Shown: piece after piece, positions 1-6,354 of the stretch
Layout of the letters: each line of letters starts with the position of its first letter
How positions within the stretch are numbered: position 1 is the stretch's first letter
Origin: Methanosarcinaceae archaeon
Lineage (GTDB): Archaea; Halobacteriota; Methanosarcinia; Methanosarcinales; Methanosarcinaceae
Assembly (NCBI GenBank): GCA_016926455.1
Contig: JAFGOO010000067.1
Location: 1 to 6,642, forward strand
Reading direction: 5' to 3'
Length of the DNA stretch: 6,642 bases
The notes under the pieces: model-generated
The model's database searches: none
Told to the model about the DNA's origin: nothing
What the model saw: only the letters and a program-made list of their open reading frames with translations
Translations under genes and position numbers: made by a program

Positions 1-805
1 AGAAGCTGCAAAAGCTGCGGATGTTATCCAGATTCTGTTGCCGGACGAGGTTCAGTCAAAAGTATACTATGCAGAGATAGAGCCCGGACTTGAGGCAGGA
101 AATGCACTGGTATTCTCGCATGGGTTTAATATTCACTACAACCAGATAGTGCCATCAAAAGACATCGATGTTTATATGGTTGCTCCAAAGAGTCCCGGAC
201 ACCTTGTGAGAAGAACATACAAAGAAGGTGCAGGCGTACCCGGTCTTATTGCAATCTTCCAGAACGCCACCGGAAAGGCTCACGATTTGGCTCTTGCACA
301 CGCAAAGGGTGTTGGGTGTACCAGAGCCGGTGTAATTGAAACGACCTTCCGCGAGGAAACCGAAACCGACCTTTTCGGTGAGCAGGTGGATCTCTGCGGT
401 GGCGTGGCATCACTCATCAAAACATCCTTCGAGGTTCTGGTGGAGACTGGATACCAGCCCGAGATGGCATACTTTGAGACGCTGCACGAATTAAAGCTCA
501 TAATTGACCTGATACACGAAGGAGGGCTTGAAAAGATGTGGTATTCGGTATCCAACACCGCAGAGTACGGTGGTCTTACCGTCGGTCCAAAGGTCATCAA
601 TGAACTTTCAAGAGAAGCCATGTACGAGGCACTGGAAAAGATCCAGAGTGGTGAGTTCGCCCGCGAGTTCGTGCTTGAGGGACAGACCAACCACCCGGTT
701 CTGACCGCACTGGAGCGTCAGGAGAAAGAACATCCTGTAGAGGTCGTGGGAAGGAAACTCAGGGCCATGATGCCGTGGCTTAACAGTGGACTCAATGAAG
801 AATAA
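1..805 (+). CDS. ilvC: Ketol-acid reductoisomerase, C-terminal part (5' end outside window)
   Basis: This is the second enzyme of valine/isoleucine (and indirectly leucine) synthesis. It isomerises and reduces acetolactate or acetohydroxybutyrate using NAD(P)H and Mg2+, in the cytoplasm. The reading frame is already open at base 2 (EAAKAADVIQILLPDE), so a start at the TTG at 38 would be an artefact; about 67 N-terminal residues with the Rossmann GxGxxG are missing. In visible numbering the class I catalytic set is complete and correctly spaced: His40 (SHGFNIHY), Lys63 (APKSPGH), Asp123 and Glu127 (DLFGEQ), Glu159 and Glu163 (YFETLHE), and Ser184 (SNTAEYGG). The His-Asp, His-Glu and His-Ser spacings match those known for class I enzymes. 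The protein ends shortly after MMPWL, a usual C-terminus for the short class I form. Upstream ilvB/ilvN would be expected but lie outside. Only 85 bp separate it from the nitroreductase, and I see no clear terminator hairpin there. Confidence 0.97.
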   Translation, partial: EAAKAADVIQILLPDEVQSKVYYAEIEPGLEAGNALVFSHGFNIHYNQIVPSKDIDVYMVAPKSPGHLVRRTYKEGAGVPGLIAIFQNATGKAHDLALAHAKGVGCTRAGVIETTFREETETDLFGEQVDLCGGVASLIKTSFEVLVETGYQPEMAYFETLHELKLIIDLIHEGGLEKMWYSVSNTAEYGGLTVGPKVINELSREAMYEALEKIQSGEFAREFVLEGQTNHPVLTALERQEKEHPVEVVGRKLRAMMPWLNSGLNEE

Positions 806-879
806 GGCTTAAATTCAAGATCAATCTCTTCGTGTTTTCGTAGACTGGTAATTTTCGAGAACACAAATAAGTTTATTGT

Positions 880-884
880 GAGGT
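880..884 (+). promoter_or_regulatory. Shine-Dalgarno site deciding the nitroreductase start
   Basis: GAGGT lies 6 nt before the TTG at 891 but directly abuts the in-frame TTG at 885. An in-frame TGA at 879-881 overlaps the site, so no start farther upstream is possible. Spacing favours translation from 891. Confidence 0.6.
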
Positions 885-890
885 TTGGTA

Positions 891-1433
891 TTGCCCGAGG
901 TTATTGATACTATTCTGTCGAGGCGGAGTGTTCGGACATTTACGAACGAATCTGTTGGTAAAACGCATATTAATACGATTCTGGATGCTGGCAGGTGGGC
1001 ACCTTCAGGATTGAACAACCAGCCATGGCGCTATATTGTTGTGCAGGATCGGAATACCATCGAAAATATCTCAGTTTTCACTCGCTACAGCAATGTGGTA
1101 CAGGGTGCCCAAGTCTTGATACTGGTGTTCTTGGAAAGGGATGCTGTTTATAATTATGTGAAGGACGTTCAGGCGGTTGGCGCCTCCATCCAGAATATGC
1201 TGCTTACATGCTGTGACCTCGGGCTTGGTGCCGTCTGGCTTGGTGAGATACTAAACCAGAAAGAAAAAGTGAACTTGATTCTGGATGCTCCCGATTCATT
1301 TGAATTGATGGCAGTGCTTGCAATTGGAAATCCCAAAGATGAAAAGCGCACATCTAATCGCAAAGCTGTTCGGGATATAGCGTTCAATGAAAAGTTTGGT
1401 GTTAATTGGGTGGAAAGAGACGAAGAGTTTTGA
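891..1433 (+). CDS. Nitroreductase-family FMN protein
   Basis: This is a 180-residue protein of the nitroreductase fold, a family of FMN-dependent NAD(P)H oxidoreductases that usually work as cytoplasmic homodimers. Visible signatures from the preferred start are SRRSVRTF (residues 10-17), whose arginines contact the FMN phosphate in this family; APSGLNNQPW (37-46), the flavin-binding loop; and LGLGAVWLGE (about residues 111-120) followed by LAIGNPKDEKR, the usual C-terminal flavin/dimer motifs. Length fits the short single-domain members common in methanogens. I chose the TTG at 891 because GAGGT sits 6 nt upstream; TTG at 885 would add two residues and is too close to that site. No signal peptide or membrane segment is seen. 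The physiological substrate cannot be read from sequence. The gene follows ilvC by 85 bp, so read-through is possible, but nothing suggests a functional link. The name nitroreductase describes the fold, not a proven activity. Confidence 0.9.
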   Translation: MPEVIDTILSRRSVRTFTNESVGKTHINTILDAGRWAPSGLNNQPWRYIVVQDRNTIENISVFTRYSNVVQGAQVLILVFLERDAVYNYVKDVQAVGASIQNMLLTCCDLGLGAVWLGEILNQKEKVNLILDAPDSFELMAVLAIGNPKDEKRTSNRKAVRDIAFNEKFGVNWVERDEEF

Positions 1434-1451
1434 TAGGAGGTATAGGAGGTA
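1434..1451 (+). repeat. Perfect 9-bp tandem repeat with two Shine-Dalgarno cores
   Basis: TAGGAGGTA occurs twice in perfect head-to-tail order immediately after the nitroreductase TGA. Each copy contains GGAGGT, complementary to the 3' end of archaeal 16S rRNA. The only nearby start, TTG at 1463, opens a 5-codon frame (LLERV and stop), so these sites have no credible gene. They may be the ribosome-binding site of a gene lost in the adjacent transposon scar. Confidence 0.6.
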
Positions 1452-1538
1452 CTTCAGGGATTTTGCTTGAGAGGGTGTAGAAAAGAGAACGTTTCAAGCA
1501 CATTGTACTCTTCGTCTCTATGCGAACAATGGAATCAA

Positions 1539-1550
1539 TTATATATAAAT
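1539..1550 (+). promoter_or_regulatory. Putative archaeal TATA box (orphan promoter)
   Basis: TTATATATAAAT is close to the methanogen TATA-box consensus and would place transcription start near 1570. No good gene follows directly. The first ORF (ATG 1590 to TGA 1640, 16 residues, MVIVACFINQSGICIC) has no Shine-Dalgarno and is probably chance. Further downstream is the truncated tnpB and its right end, so this promoter could drive an RNA across the relic. The box is nearly palindromic, so orientation is inferred. Confidence 0.4.
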
Positions 1551-1602
1551 CCTTTGCTTAAATCTCTATGAAATAATATTTTTAATCTGATGGTTATTGT
1601 AG

Positions 1603-1671
1603 CGTGTTTCATCAACCAATCAGGAATCTGCATCTGTTGAGATTCCAATTTTAACGCCTTTAAAGTACTGA
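1603..1671 (+). pseudogene. Possible tail of an older TnpB
   Basis: A short open stretch between a TAG (1600-1602) and a TGA (1669-1671) reads TNQESASVEIPILTPLKY at its end. NQE(A) followed by a short loosely conserved tail is how many archaeal TnpB proteins finish after the zinc ribbon. No zinc ribbon or NAAxNI motif precedes it, so the assignment rests on weak resemblance only. It lies in the same frame as the clear tnpB fragment downstream, separated by TGA and TAA stops, so it could be a relic of a separate element. Confidence 0.2.
1623..1646 (+). repeat. Small inverted repeat (7-bp stem)
   Basis: GGAATCT (1623-1629) pairs perfectly with AGATTCC (1640-1646) around a 10-nt loop and is followed by AATTTTAA. 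It could be a left-end hairpin of an IS200/IS605-type element, a weak transcription terminator, or chance. A 7-bp stem in AT-rich DNA is not strong evidence. Confidence 0.3.
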
Positions 1672-1683
1672 AGCACAATATAA

Positions 1684-2016
1684 TCCTCTTTTTTTGAGTT
1701 ATTGCCATCTATTTGTATTATCGTTGAAAAGGTTAATCCTAAGAACACTTTTCAGCTATGTTCGGTATGTGGTAAAAAGAAAAAAAGCAAACTTCAATTA
1801 TCAGATAGTTTATTTGATTGTGAACGTTGCAACACTTCATTAGACAGGAATGTTAATGCAGCAGTCAACATACTGAATAGATCTAAAACATATCAAAGTA
1901 CCGTGAGGCTCACGGGAACTAAAGGCTGTGGAATTAGAACCTCTACAACCAGTTGTTTAACTGGGTTGCAAGCTCCGACAATGAATTCGCAATTGCTTAA
2001 ACTCATTAGAGGGTAA
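1684..2016 (+). pseudogene. tnpB: TnpB (IS200/IS605-family OrfB), C-terminal fragment, inactivated
   Basis: TnpB is the RNA-guided nuclease of IS200/IS605 and IS607 elements and normally has about 370-430 residues. Only the last ~100 remain. The frame opens after a TAA at 1681-1683, and recognisable homology begins at VEKVNPKNTFQLCSVCG. The zinc-ribbon cysteines are present (CSVC, then CERC), followed by the RuvC-III block DRNVNAAVNIL and the tail QAPTMNSQLLKLIRG. The RuvC-I Asp and RuvC-II Glu regions are missing entirely, and the RuvC-III DRDxNAAxNI motif has Asn for the second, catalytic Asp (codon AAT, one transition from GAT). The product, if made from the TTG at 1702 (104 residues), cannot be an active nuclease. 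No start with a Shine-Dalgarno is seen. It belongs to a different TnpB subtype from the relic at the right end of the window. It stops one base before the two-hairpin right end. Confidence 0.88.
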
Positions 2017-2070
2017 GAATCCTTTAGGGTTCAATAAAAGAAACCCACGGCTTTAGTCGTGGGAGTAGTC
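2017..2070 (+). mobile_element. Right end of an IS200/IS605-type (tnpB-only) element
   Basis: Two consecutive hairpins share the loop TTTA. The first is GAATCC-TTTA-GGGTTC (2017-2032, one G-T pair). The second is CCCACGGC-TTTA-GTCGTGGG (2044-2063, 8-bp stem including one G-T pair). The second, followed by AGTAGTC, is the typical terminal structure of archaeal tnpB-only elements, which are recognised as single-stranded hairpins and create no target duplication. In active elements the same region forms the 3' scaffold of the omegaRNA guide. The exact outer boundary is inferred near 2068-2070, overlapping the topA stop codon on the other strand. No matching left end can be identified confidently. 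Confidence 0.75.
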
Positions 2071-4399
2071 AGTTTGATGTCTTTACCCTTGAACTTTGCG
2101 CACATTTTCGGTTCACACAGGACTCAATGGCGTCCTTTCCCTGTTCTTTTATGCGGATAAGATGCCATCCGCACCTCTCACACAACCTTTCAAGTACAGT
2201 AAGCCTTCCGGTTTTTGGTACGGATTCGGTGTAACCGCAGCGATAGGTACAGCCTAGGAAGCGCGTATTTTTTGTTGTTATTAAAAACATCTTTCCACTA
2301 CAGTTTGGACAAGCTCCGATAATTTTAGGAGGAAAACACTCCTTTTCCAGTTCACAGTTAAAGCAAGGTCCTACACCTATTGCCCATTGATATTTGTTCC
2401 CGACCTTCAAGACCCCCGAACCACCCTTTTTACACTCAAGGCTCCGAATGATGGCAAGAGCACCTATCTTTGGGAGTGGATATGTATTCCTGCACTCTGG
2501 GTATCCTGTGCAGCCGATAAAACGCCCTTTATCCGTAGTTATTATTCTAAGGATCCGTCCGCATTCTGGACATTTCCCTACATAGTTCTTTTCATCAACT
2601 GATGCAGCCTCATCCTGAATGGTGCCTGCCAGCCGGGATATCAGTTCAGTCCTGTTTGCAGAAAGCTGTAAATACATTTCCTTAATTAATTCCGTTCCTT
2701 CTTCAAGCACAGTCTCAAAAGGCTTTTCACCATCCTCCACTTCTTGAATCAATGTCTCTATGCGAGCACGGATGTCTGGTTTGACAAGAATTGGAACCGA
2801 AACGTAAAGTGCGTCCATGAGTGCAAAACCAGTATCAAGAATCGAGATGGACTTACCCTTATTCTCAAAATAGCCTCGTTTTTTGTTGGTGCCGATATGC
2901 TTTGGTGCTGTTGCTTTAGTACCGATGCCGTGTTTATCCATCAGCGTCAAAAGTTCGGCTTCAGTTAACTTTTTTGGAGGAGATGTTCTAGATTTTGTGT
3001 TTGTTAACTTCTTGATGTCTGTGTTATCTCCAACCGCGATAAGCGGTAGTAGTTTGTCGTTCTTTGTTTCAAAGGGATACACACGCATCCATCCTGGATA
3101 TTTTTTCACAGACCCGCTTGAATCAAAAATCTCGTCTTTGACCGAAATCTCAAGATGGGTCTTTTCAAATACCGCTGATGGCATCAGGTTTGCAAGGAAA
3201 TGGCGGGTAATAAGGTCATACACATCCCATGCATGCGGGATACTAACTGCCTTTAAAATATCCTTTTCATATGCCGCTTTTATTGGATGTATGGGCGGAT
3301 GATCATGAGCATCCTTCTTACCGTTCTGAGGATATATTTTACCTGAAAGTATCGAAAGTGCATATTCTGCATATTCCCCTTTAGTTAAAAGTATGAGAAG
3401 AGACTTAAAATCAAAATCATCGGCATATCTGTTTGTCTCGGTTCTTGGATAGCTGATAAAACCAGATAAATATAGATGCTCGGCAATTTCAAGAGCCTTC
3501 TCAGGGTTGATACCTAAAAATCTTGATGCGCGCTTTAGAAATTCAGTTGTGTTCAATGGATATGGTGGATTGGTCTGTGTGTCTTTTACGCTCTTTTTGA
3601 CAATTGTACCGCTCTTGCAACCTCTTATTTTCGTAAATATTGCGTCAGCTTTTGCTTTCTCGGTAATGTGACCTGAACGGTGCGAACCCTGAAAGTCAGA
3701 ACCCTTTGAATTAAATAATGCTTCAATCTTCCAGAAATACTTTGATTCGAAGTCCCGGATAGCACGCTCGCGCTCATAGACGAACCCGCAGGTGGGTGTC
3801 TGGCATGGTCCAATAGAGAGTATATCCTTTGTGCGCGCTTTTTCACGTACAGAAAGGGTTACGTATCTGGTAAATGTTGCACCCATCTTCAGGTCCAGTA
3901 TCTGGCGGGCTTCGGCAGCCATTGCCATATTCCTGTCAGGTTCGACAAGCTTTTCAAATGCACGATTAATCTCACCGGCTGAAAGTGAAGAGAAACGTGC
4001 ACGTTTCACAGGTGCTTTGGATACGTTTTCTGCTATGGATTTGACCTCAAATCCAATATTTTCTCCTTCTCTGTCAAAATCGCAGGCAAGAATTATTTCA
4101 TCTGCATTCTGGGCAAGTTGCTTAATGGCATCAACATAGTTTTTCTTGGTCGCGGACTTAATGGGTGCTATATCGAGAAGAACCGCTGGGTCAACTGCAT
4201 ACCAGTTGTTATATCCTGCTGGATAATCGTATCCCATTATGTGACCAGATAGCCCCATCATACGCCATAATTTATTATTTTTTTCAAATTCGTATACTTG
4301 AACCCCCTCAACAATTGTGCGGGTGAAACCACTACTGCTCAGTATACTTGCGATCTGAGCTGCAGCTTTGTTTTTCTCTGTGAATACAACAGTGATCAT
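2069..4399 (-). CDS. topA: DNA topoisomerase I (type IA), archaeal
   Basis: This 776-residue type IA topoisomerase relaxes negatively supercoiled DNA by transient single-strand cleavage through a 5'-phosphotyrosine. The Toprim domain opens the protein: Glu8 lies in FTEKN, and the metal-binding DxDxE is D107, D109, E111 in ACDFDREGENIG. The catalytic Tyr is Tyr317 in GFISYPRTETNRY. GPCQTPTCGFVYERE (197-211) and HGIGTKAT (490-497) are further core-family blocks. The C-terminus carries zinc fingers: C610/C613/C630/C636, C697/C700/C717/C721, and C740/C743/C761/C766, plus extra cysteines C656, C679, C682 and C688 that may form another site. Length and layout fit the archaeal enzyme. Start ATG 4397-4399 gives a full Toprim strand; there is no clear Shine-Dalgarno, and a weak TATA-like ATTTATC (4425-4431, minus) lies about 29 bp upstream. 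The stop codon coincides with the right end of the neighbouring transposon relic, so the last residues could be altered. It is divergent from the SAM hydrolase gene. Confidence 0.96.
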   Translation of the reverse strand: MITVVFTEKNKAAAQIASILSSSGFTRTIVEGVQVYEFEKNNKLWRMMGLSGHIMGYDYPAGYNNWYAVDPAVLLDIAPIKSATKKNYVDAIKQLAQNADEIILACDFDREGENIGFEVKSIAENVSKAPVKRARFSSLSAGEINRAFEKLVEPDRNMAMAAEARQILDLKMGATFTRYVTLSVREKARTKDILSIGPCQTPTCGFVYERERAIRDFESKYFWKIEALFNSKGSDFQGSHRSGHITEKAKADAIFTKIRGCKSGTIVKKSVKDTQTNPPYPLNTTEFLKRASRFLGINPEKALEIAEHLYLSGFISYPRTETNRYADDFDFKSLLILLTKGEYAEYALSILSGKIYPQNGKKDAHDHPPIHPIKAAYEKDILKAVSIPHAWDVYDLITRHFLANLMPSAVFEKTHLEISVKDEIFDSSGSVKKYPGWMRVYPFETKNDKLLPLIAVGDNTDIKKLTNTKSRTSPPKKLTEAELLTLMDKHGIGTKATAPKHIGTNKKRGYFENKGKSISILDTGFALMDALYVSVPILVKPDIRARIETLIQEVEDGEKPFETVLEEGTELIKEMYLQLSANRTELISRLAGTIQDEAASVDEKNYVGKCPECGRILRIITTDKGRFIGCTGYPECRNTYPLPKIGALAIIRSLECKKGGSGVLKVGNKYQWAIGVGPCFNCELEKECFPPKIIGACPNCSGKMFLITTKNTRFLGCTYRCGYTESVPKTGRLTVLERLCERCGWHLIRIKEQGKDAIESCVNRKCAQSSRVKTSN

Positions 4400-4502
4400 T
4401 TCCGGGACTTATGTTGTTATGCATGATAAATGTAGAGTCCTTAGAAGAAAATGTATCAATTTTGTTTCATTCCATACGATTCTTTTTCTTAATCCTTACT
4501 TG

Positions 4503-4510
4503 TTTTATAG
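4503..4510 (+). promoter_or_regulatory. Putative TATA box of the SAM hydrolase gene (leaderless?)
   Basis: TTTTATAG is centred about 25 bp before the ATG at 4532, the archaeal TATA-to-transcription-start distance. No Shine-Dalgarno lies between them, so transcription may start at or next to the ATG. Read on the other strand it is CTATAAAA, so it could also act toward topA. Confidence 0.45.
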
Positions 4511-4531
4511 AATCAATTTTAACTCTGTTAT

Positions 4532-5317
4532 ATGGTACTAATCACTCTAACAACGGATTTCGGTTCACTGTACCCAGCGGCTCTTAGAGCTGTGATCCTC
4601 CAGATAAATGAAAGTGCAAACATCATTGACATAACCCATTCGATTCCACCTGGCGACATCCGTGCGGGTGCATTTGCCCTCTACTCGTTTGTTGAGTATT
4701 TTCCCAAAGGAACGGTGCATGTTGCTGTGGTCGACCCAGGCGTCGGGACAAGGCGGCGTCCAATTGCCATATCTGCAGGCGGGCAGTACTTTGTAGGACC
4801 TGACAACGGTCTCTTGATCCCAGCTGCACGCAAGCTAGGTCAAATGGAGATTTATGATATCATGAACCAGAAATTGCTTTGTAACCTTTCGTCCACCTTC
4901 CACGGAAGAGATATATTCGCACCTGTTGGTGCCTATCTTTCAGGTGGTATGCAGCTCGAAGATGTCGGAAACAAAATTGATGATTTCGTGGATATGGATT
5001 CTGAAAAGGCTGAGATATATGATAATACAATAAAAGGCGAAGTGATCTTTATCGATGATTTCGGAAACATTATTACAAATATACCAAAGGACATGATCCT
5101 GAAAATTGCCGATCTTGGAACTGTATTATATGTATCTGGTAATAAAATGCCATTTTTGAGAACTTACGGAATGGTCGGGATAGGTGATCTTCTTGCACTT
5201 ATCGGAAGTCACTGTTTTCTGGAGATATCAGTAAATCAGGGCAATGCATCCAGAGTTCTAAAAATCAAAAATCATGATACGGTAACAGTAAGACCACTGG
5301 AGAAAAGAATACGCTAA
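4532..5317 (+). CDS. SAM hydrolase / SAM hydroxide adenosyltransferase (DUF62)
   Basis: This 261-residue member of the DUF62 family is related to the SAM-dependent fluorinase and chlorinase. Archaeal members use water/hydroxide to convert S-adenosylmethionine into adenosine and methionine; the biological purpose is not settled. The N-terminal LTTDFG (residues 6-11) begins the SAM-binding domain. The hydroxide-activating Asp-Arg-His set typical of the hydrolases is present: Asp68 and Arg75 in VVDPGVGTRRRP and His124 in STFHGRD. The first two numbers coincide with those I recall for the characterised Pyrococcus protein. FIDDFGNIITNI (about 173-184) is the hallmark of the C-terminal domain. Length is normal. 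ATG 4532 is chosen because the conserved strand begins three residues in; no ribosome-binding site precedes it, but a TATA box lies about 25 bp upstream. Its stop is 4 bp from that of the convergent radical SAM gene, another SAM-using enzyme. Confidence 0.93.
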   Translation: MVLITLTTDFGSLYPAALRAVILQINESANIIDITHSIPPGDIRAGAFALYSFVEYFPKGTVHVAVVDPGVGTRRRPIAISAGGQYFVGPDNGLLIPAARKLGQMEIYDIMNQKLLCNLSSTFHGRDIFAPVGAYLSGGMQLEDVGNKIDDFVDMDSEKAEIYDNTIKGEVIFIDDFGNIITNIPKDMILKIADLGTVLYVSGNKMPFLRTYGMVGIGDLLALIGSHCFLEISVNQGNASRVLKIKNHDTVTVRPLEKRIR

Positions 5318-5321
5318 GCAA

Positions 5322-6296
5322 CTACATCCATTCGTAATATAGCATTACCTCCGGTACAAAATCATGCATGAGACTATTTTCAACATAGCCGAAAAATAGA
5401 CATCCTTCGCATTCTCTAGAAATTGCTTTTCTCTTATTCTTTGAAGAATCCCAGACATTTTTGATTCCGTCCCTGATATTTCCAAGCTTTTCCCTCTTAA
5501 CGCGACAGTTCTCCACAGTACCGTCTGCTGTAACATTCATGATGATGTCACTTGCATGGCAGGTATAATTTGGATTCAGATTCTTAACCATTGTAAGATA
5601 TGTAACCGAGTTTATAATCGGATATCCCTGTTTTTTCATCTCAATTATGCGCTCGACAGTTTTTTTGTACTTTCCCATGTTCCTGATTCCAATCTCGTTC
5701 CACACATCATTTTCAATTTCCCCGAACTCGTAAAGCGGTTCGAAAGATATCTTCACTTCCAGTTCTCGTGCCAGATGTATGAGATCTTCGATATCGTCAA
5801 GGTTCTTACCGCTGATAACACAGTTCATAAGAAGAGGGTTCATTATCCTGTCTTTTGCCTTCTTTATTCCGAGTAGTATCTCATTAAAATCGATTCCCCG
5901 GATTTCTTTATAGCTTTTTATACCATCCACAGACACAGAGAGATAATCAAGGTGTTCCAATTCGTCGGCTCTATTGTACAGGAGTTTCCCATTGGTTATG
6001 AGGAAGGTTATCATACCCAGTTTTTTGGCGTGTTCGAGTATCTGGGGTATATCGTCTCGAAGGAGCGGTTCGGTAGCCCATGCATTATATATCATTATCC
6101 CAAAAGATCGCGCATCCTCAAGGAGCCTGAATATCTCCTCAGTTGTCATCTCGTCCCCGCCTTCTTTCCAGTATTCACAGAACCTGCATCTCATGTTGCA
6201 CCGCGAATTGACGGTGTGGGAGAGAACAAGTGGTCTTTTTCTGACCCTAAGTTGCCATAGGGCTCTTGCTGCAAAGGTGGGTGAAAATGTGTTCAT
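5322..6296 (-). CDS. Radical SAM protein with SPASM-like C-terminal cysteines
   Basis: This 324-residue radical SAM enzyme splits SAM at a [4Fe-4S] cluster to make a 5'-deoxyadenosyl radical; its substrate is not identifiable here. The cluster motif is Cys33, Cys37, Cys40 (SRCNMRCRFCEYW). The SAM-binding GGE position reads ATEPLLRDDI (74-83), keeping Glu and the following PLLR but not the two glycines. ITNGKLL (100-106) and VSVDG (121-125) are later barrel strands. The tail has Cys246 (YTCHAS), Cys264 (VENCRVKR, followed by LGNIRDGIKNVW) and Cys296/Cys299 (ECEGC). This is the order of a SPASM/twitch domain that binds an auxiliary cluster, as in peptide-maturating and other SPASM enzymes. The start ATG 6294-6296 has a GAAGGAT ribosome-binding site 4 nt upstream. 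No precursor-peptide gene is visible next to it, so a peptide-modifying role is unsupported. It converges on the SAM hydrolase gene, and the upstream side is a tnpB relic on the same strand. Confidence 0.92.
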   Translation of the reverse strand: MNTFSPTFAARALWQLRVRKRPLVLSHTVNSRCNMRCRFCEYWKEGGDEMTTEEIFRLLEDARSFGIMIYNAWATEPLLRDDIPQILEHAKKLGMITFLITNGKLLYNRADELEHLDYLSVSVDGIKSYKEIRGIDFNEILLGIKKAKDRIMNPLLMNCVISGKNLDDIEDLIHLARELEVKISFEPLYEFGEIENDVWNEIGIRNMGKYKKTVERIIEMKKQGYPIINSVTYLTMVKNLNPNYTCHASDIIMNVTADGTVENCRVKREKLGNIRDGIKNVWDSSKNKRKAISRECEGCLFFGYVENSLMHDFVPEVMLYYEWM

Positions 6297-6300
6297 GATA

Positions 6301-6307
6301 ATCCTTC
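6301..6307 (-). promoter_or_regulatory. Ribosome-binding site of the radical SAM gene
   Basis: On the minus strand GAAGGAT lies 4 nt before the ATG at 6296 and supports that start. It sits between the gene and the tnpB relic that ends at 6355, so the leader sequence is host DNA or heavily decayed element end. Confidence 0.55.
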
Positions 6308-6354
6308 TTCGTTTTTCAGGTTCGAATTGGTGTGATGATGCTTGAAGTCATTAA

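Noticed and set aside
280..690. Minus-strand 136-residue ORF inside ilvC
   Set aside because: It lies wholly opposite the catalytic core of a well-conserved enzyme and shows no recognisable motif; it is a shadow frame.
977..1289. 13-bp direct repeat GATTCTGGATGCT at 977-989 and 1277-1289
   Set aside because: Both copies encode conserved ILDA peptides within the nitroreductase frame; most likely coincidence of codon choice.
1434..1570. Minus-strand open stretch through the scar toward the nitroreductase
   Set aside because: Open for roughly 40-60 codons but without a supported start, ribosome-binding site or motif; probably chance.
1590..1640. Cysteine-containing 16-residue mini-ORF after the orphan TATA box
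   Set aside because: No ribosome-binding site, too short to distinguish from chance, and overlaps the hairpin in AT-rich scar DNA.
2883..3302. Plus-strand 139-residue ORF opposite topA
   Set aside because: It is antisense to the topA core and has no Shine-Dalgarno or family motif; a shadow of a long real gene.
5322..6296. Ribosomally made peptide (RiPP) cluster around the SPASM-like radical SAM gene
   Set aside because: No precursor-like small gene, protease or transporter is next to it; the upstream side is a tnpB relic and the downstream side is the SAM hydrolase.
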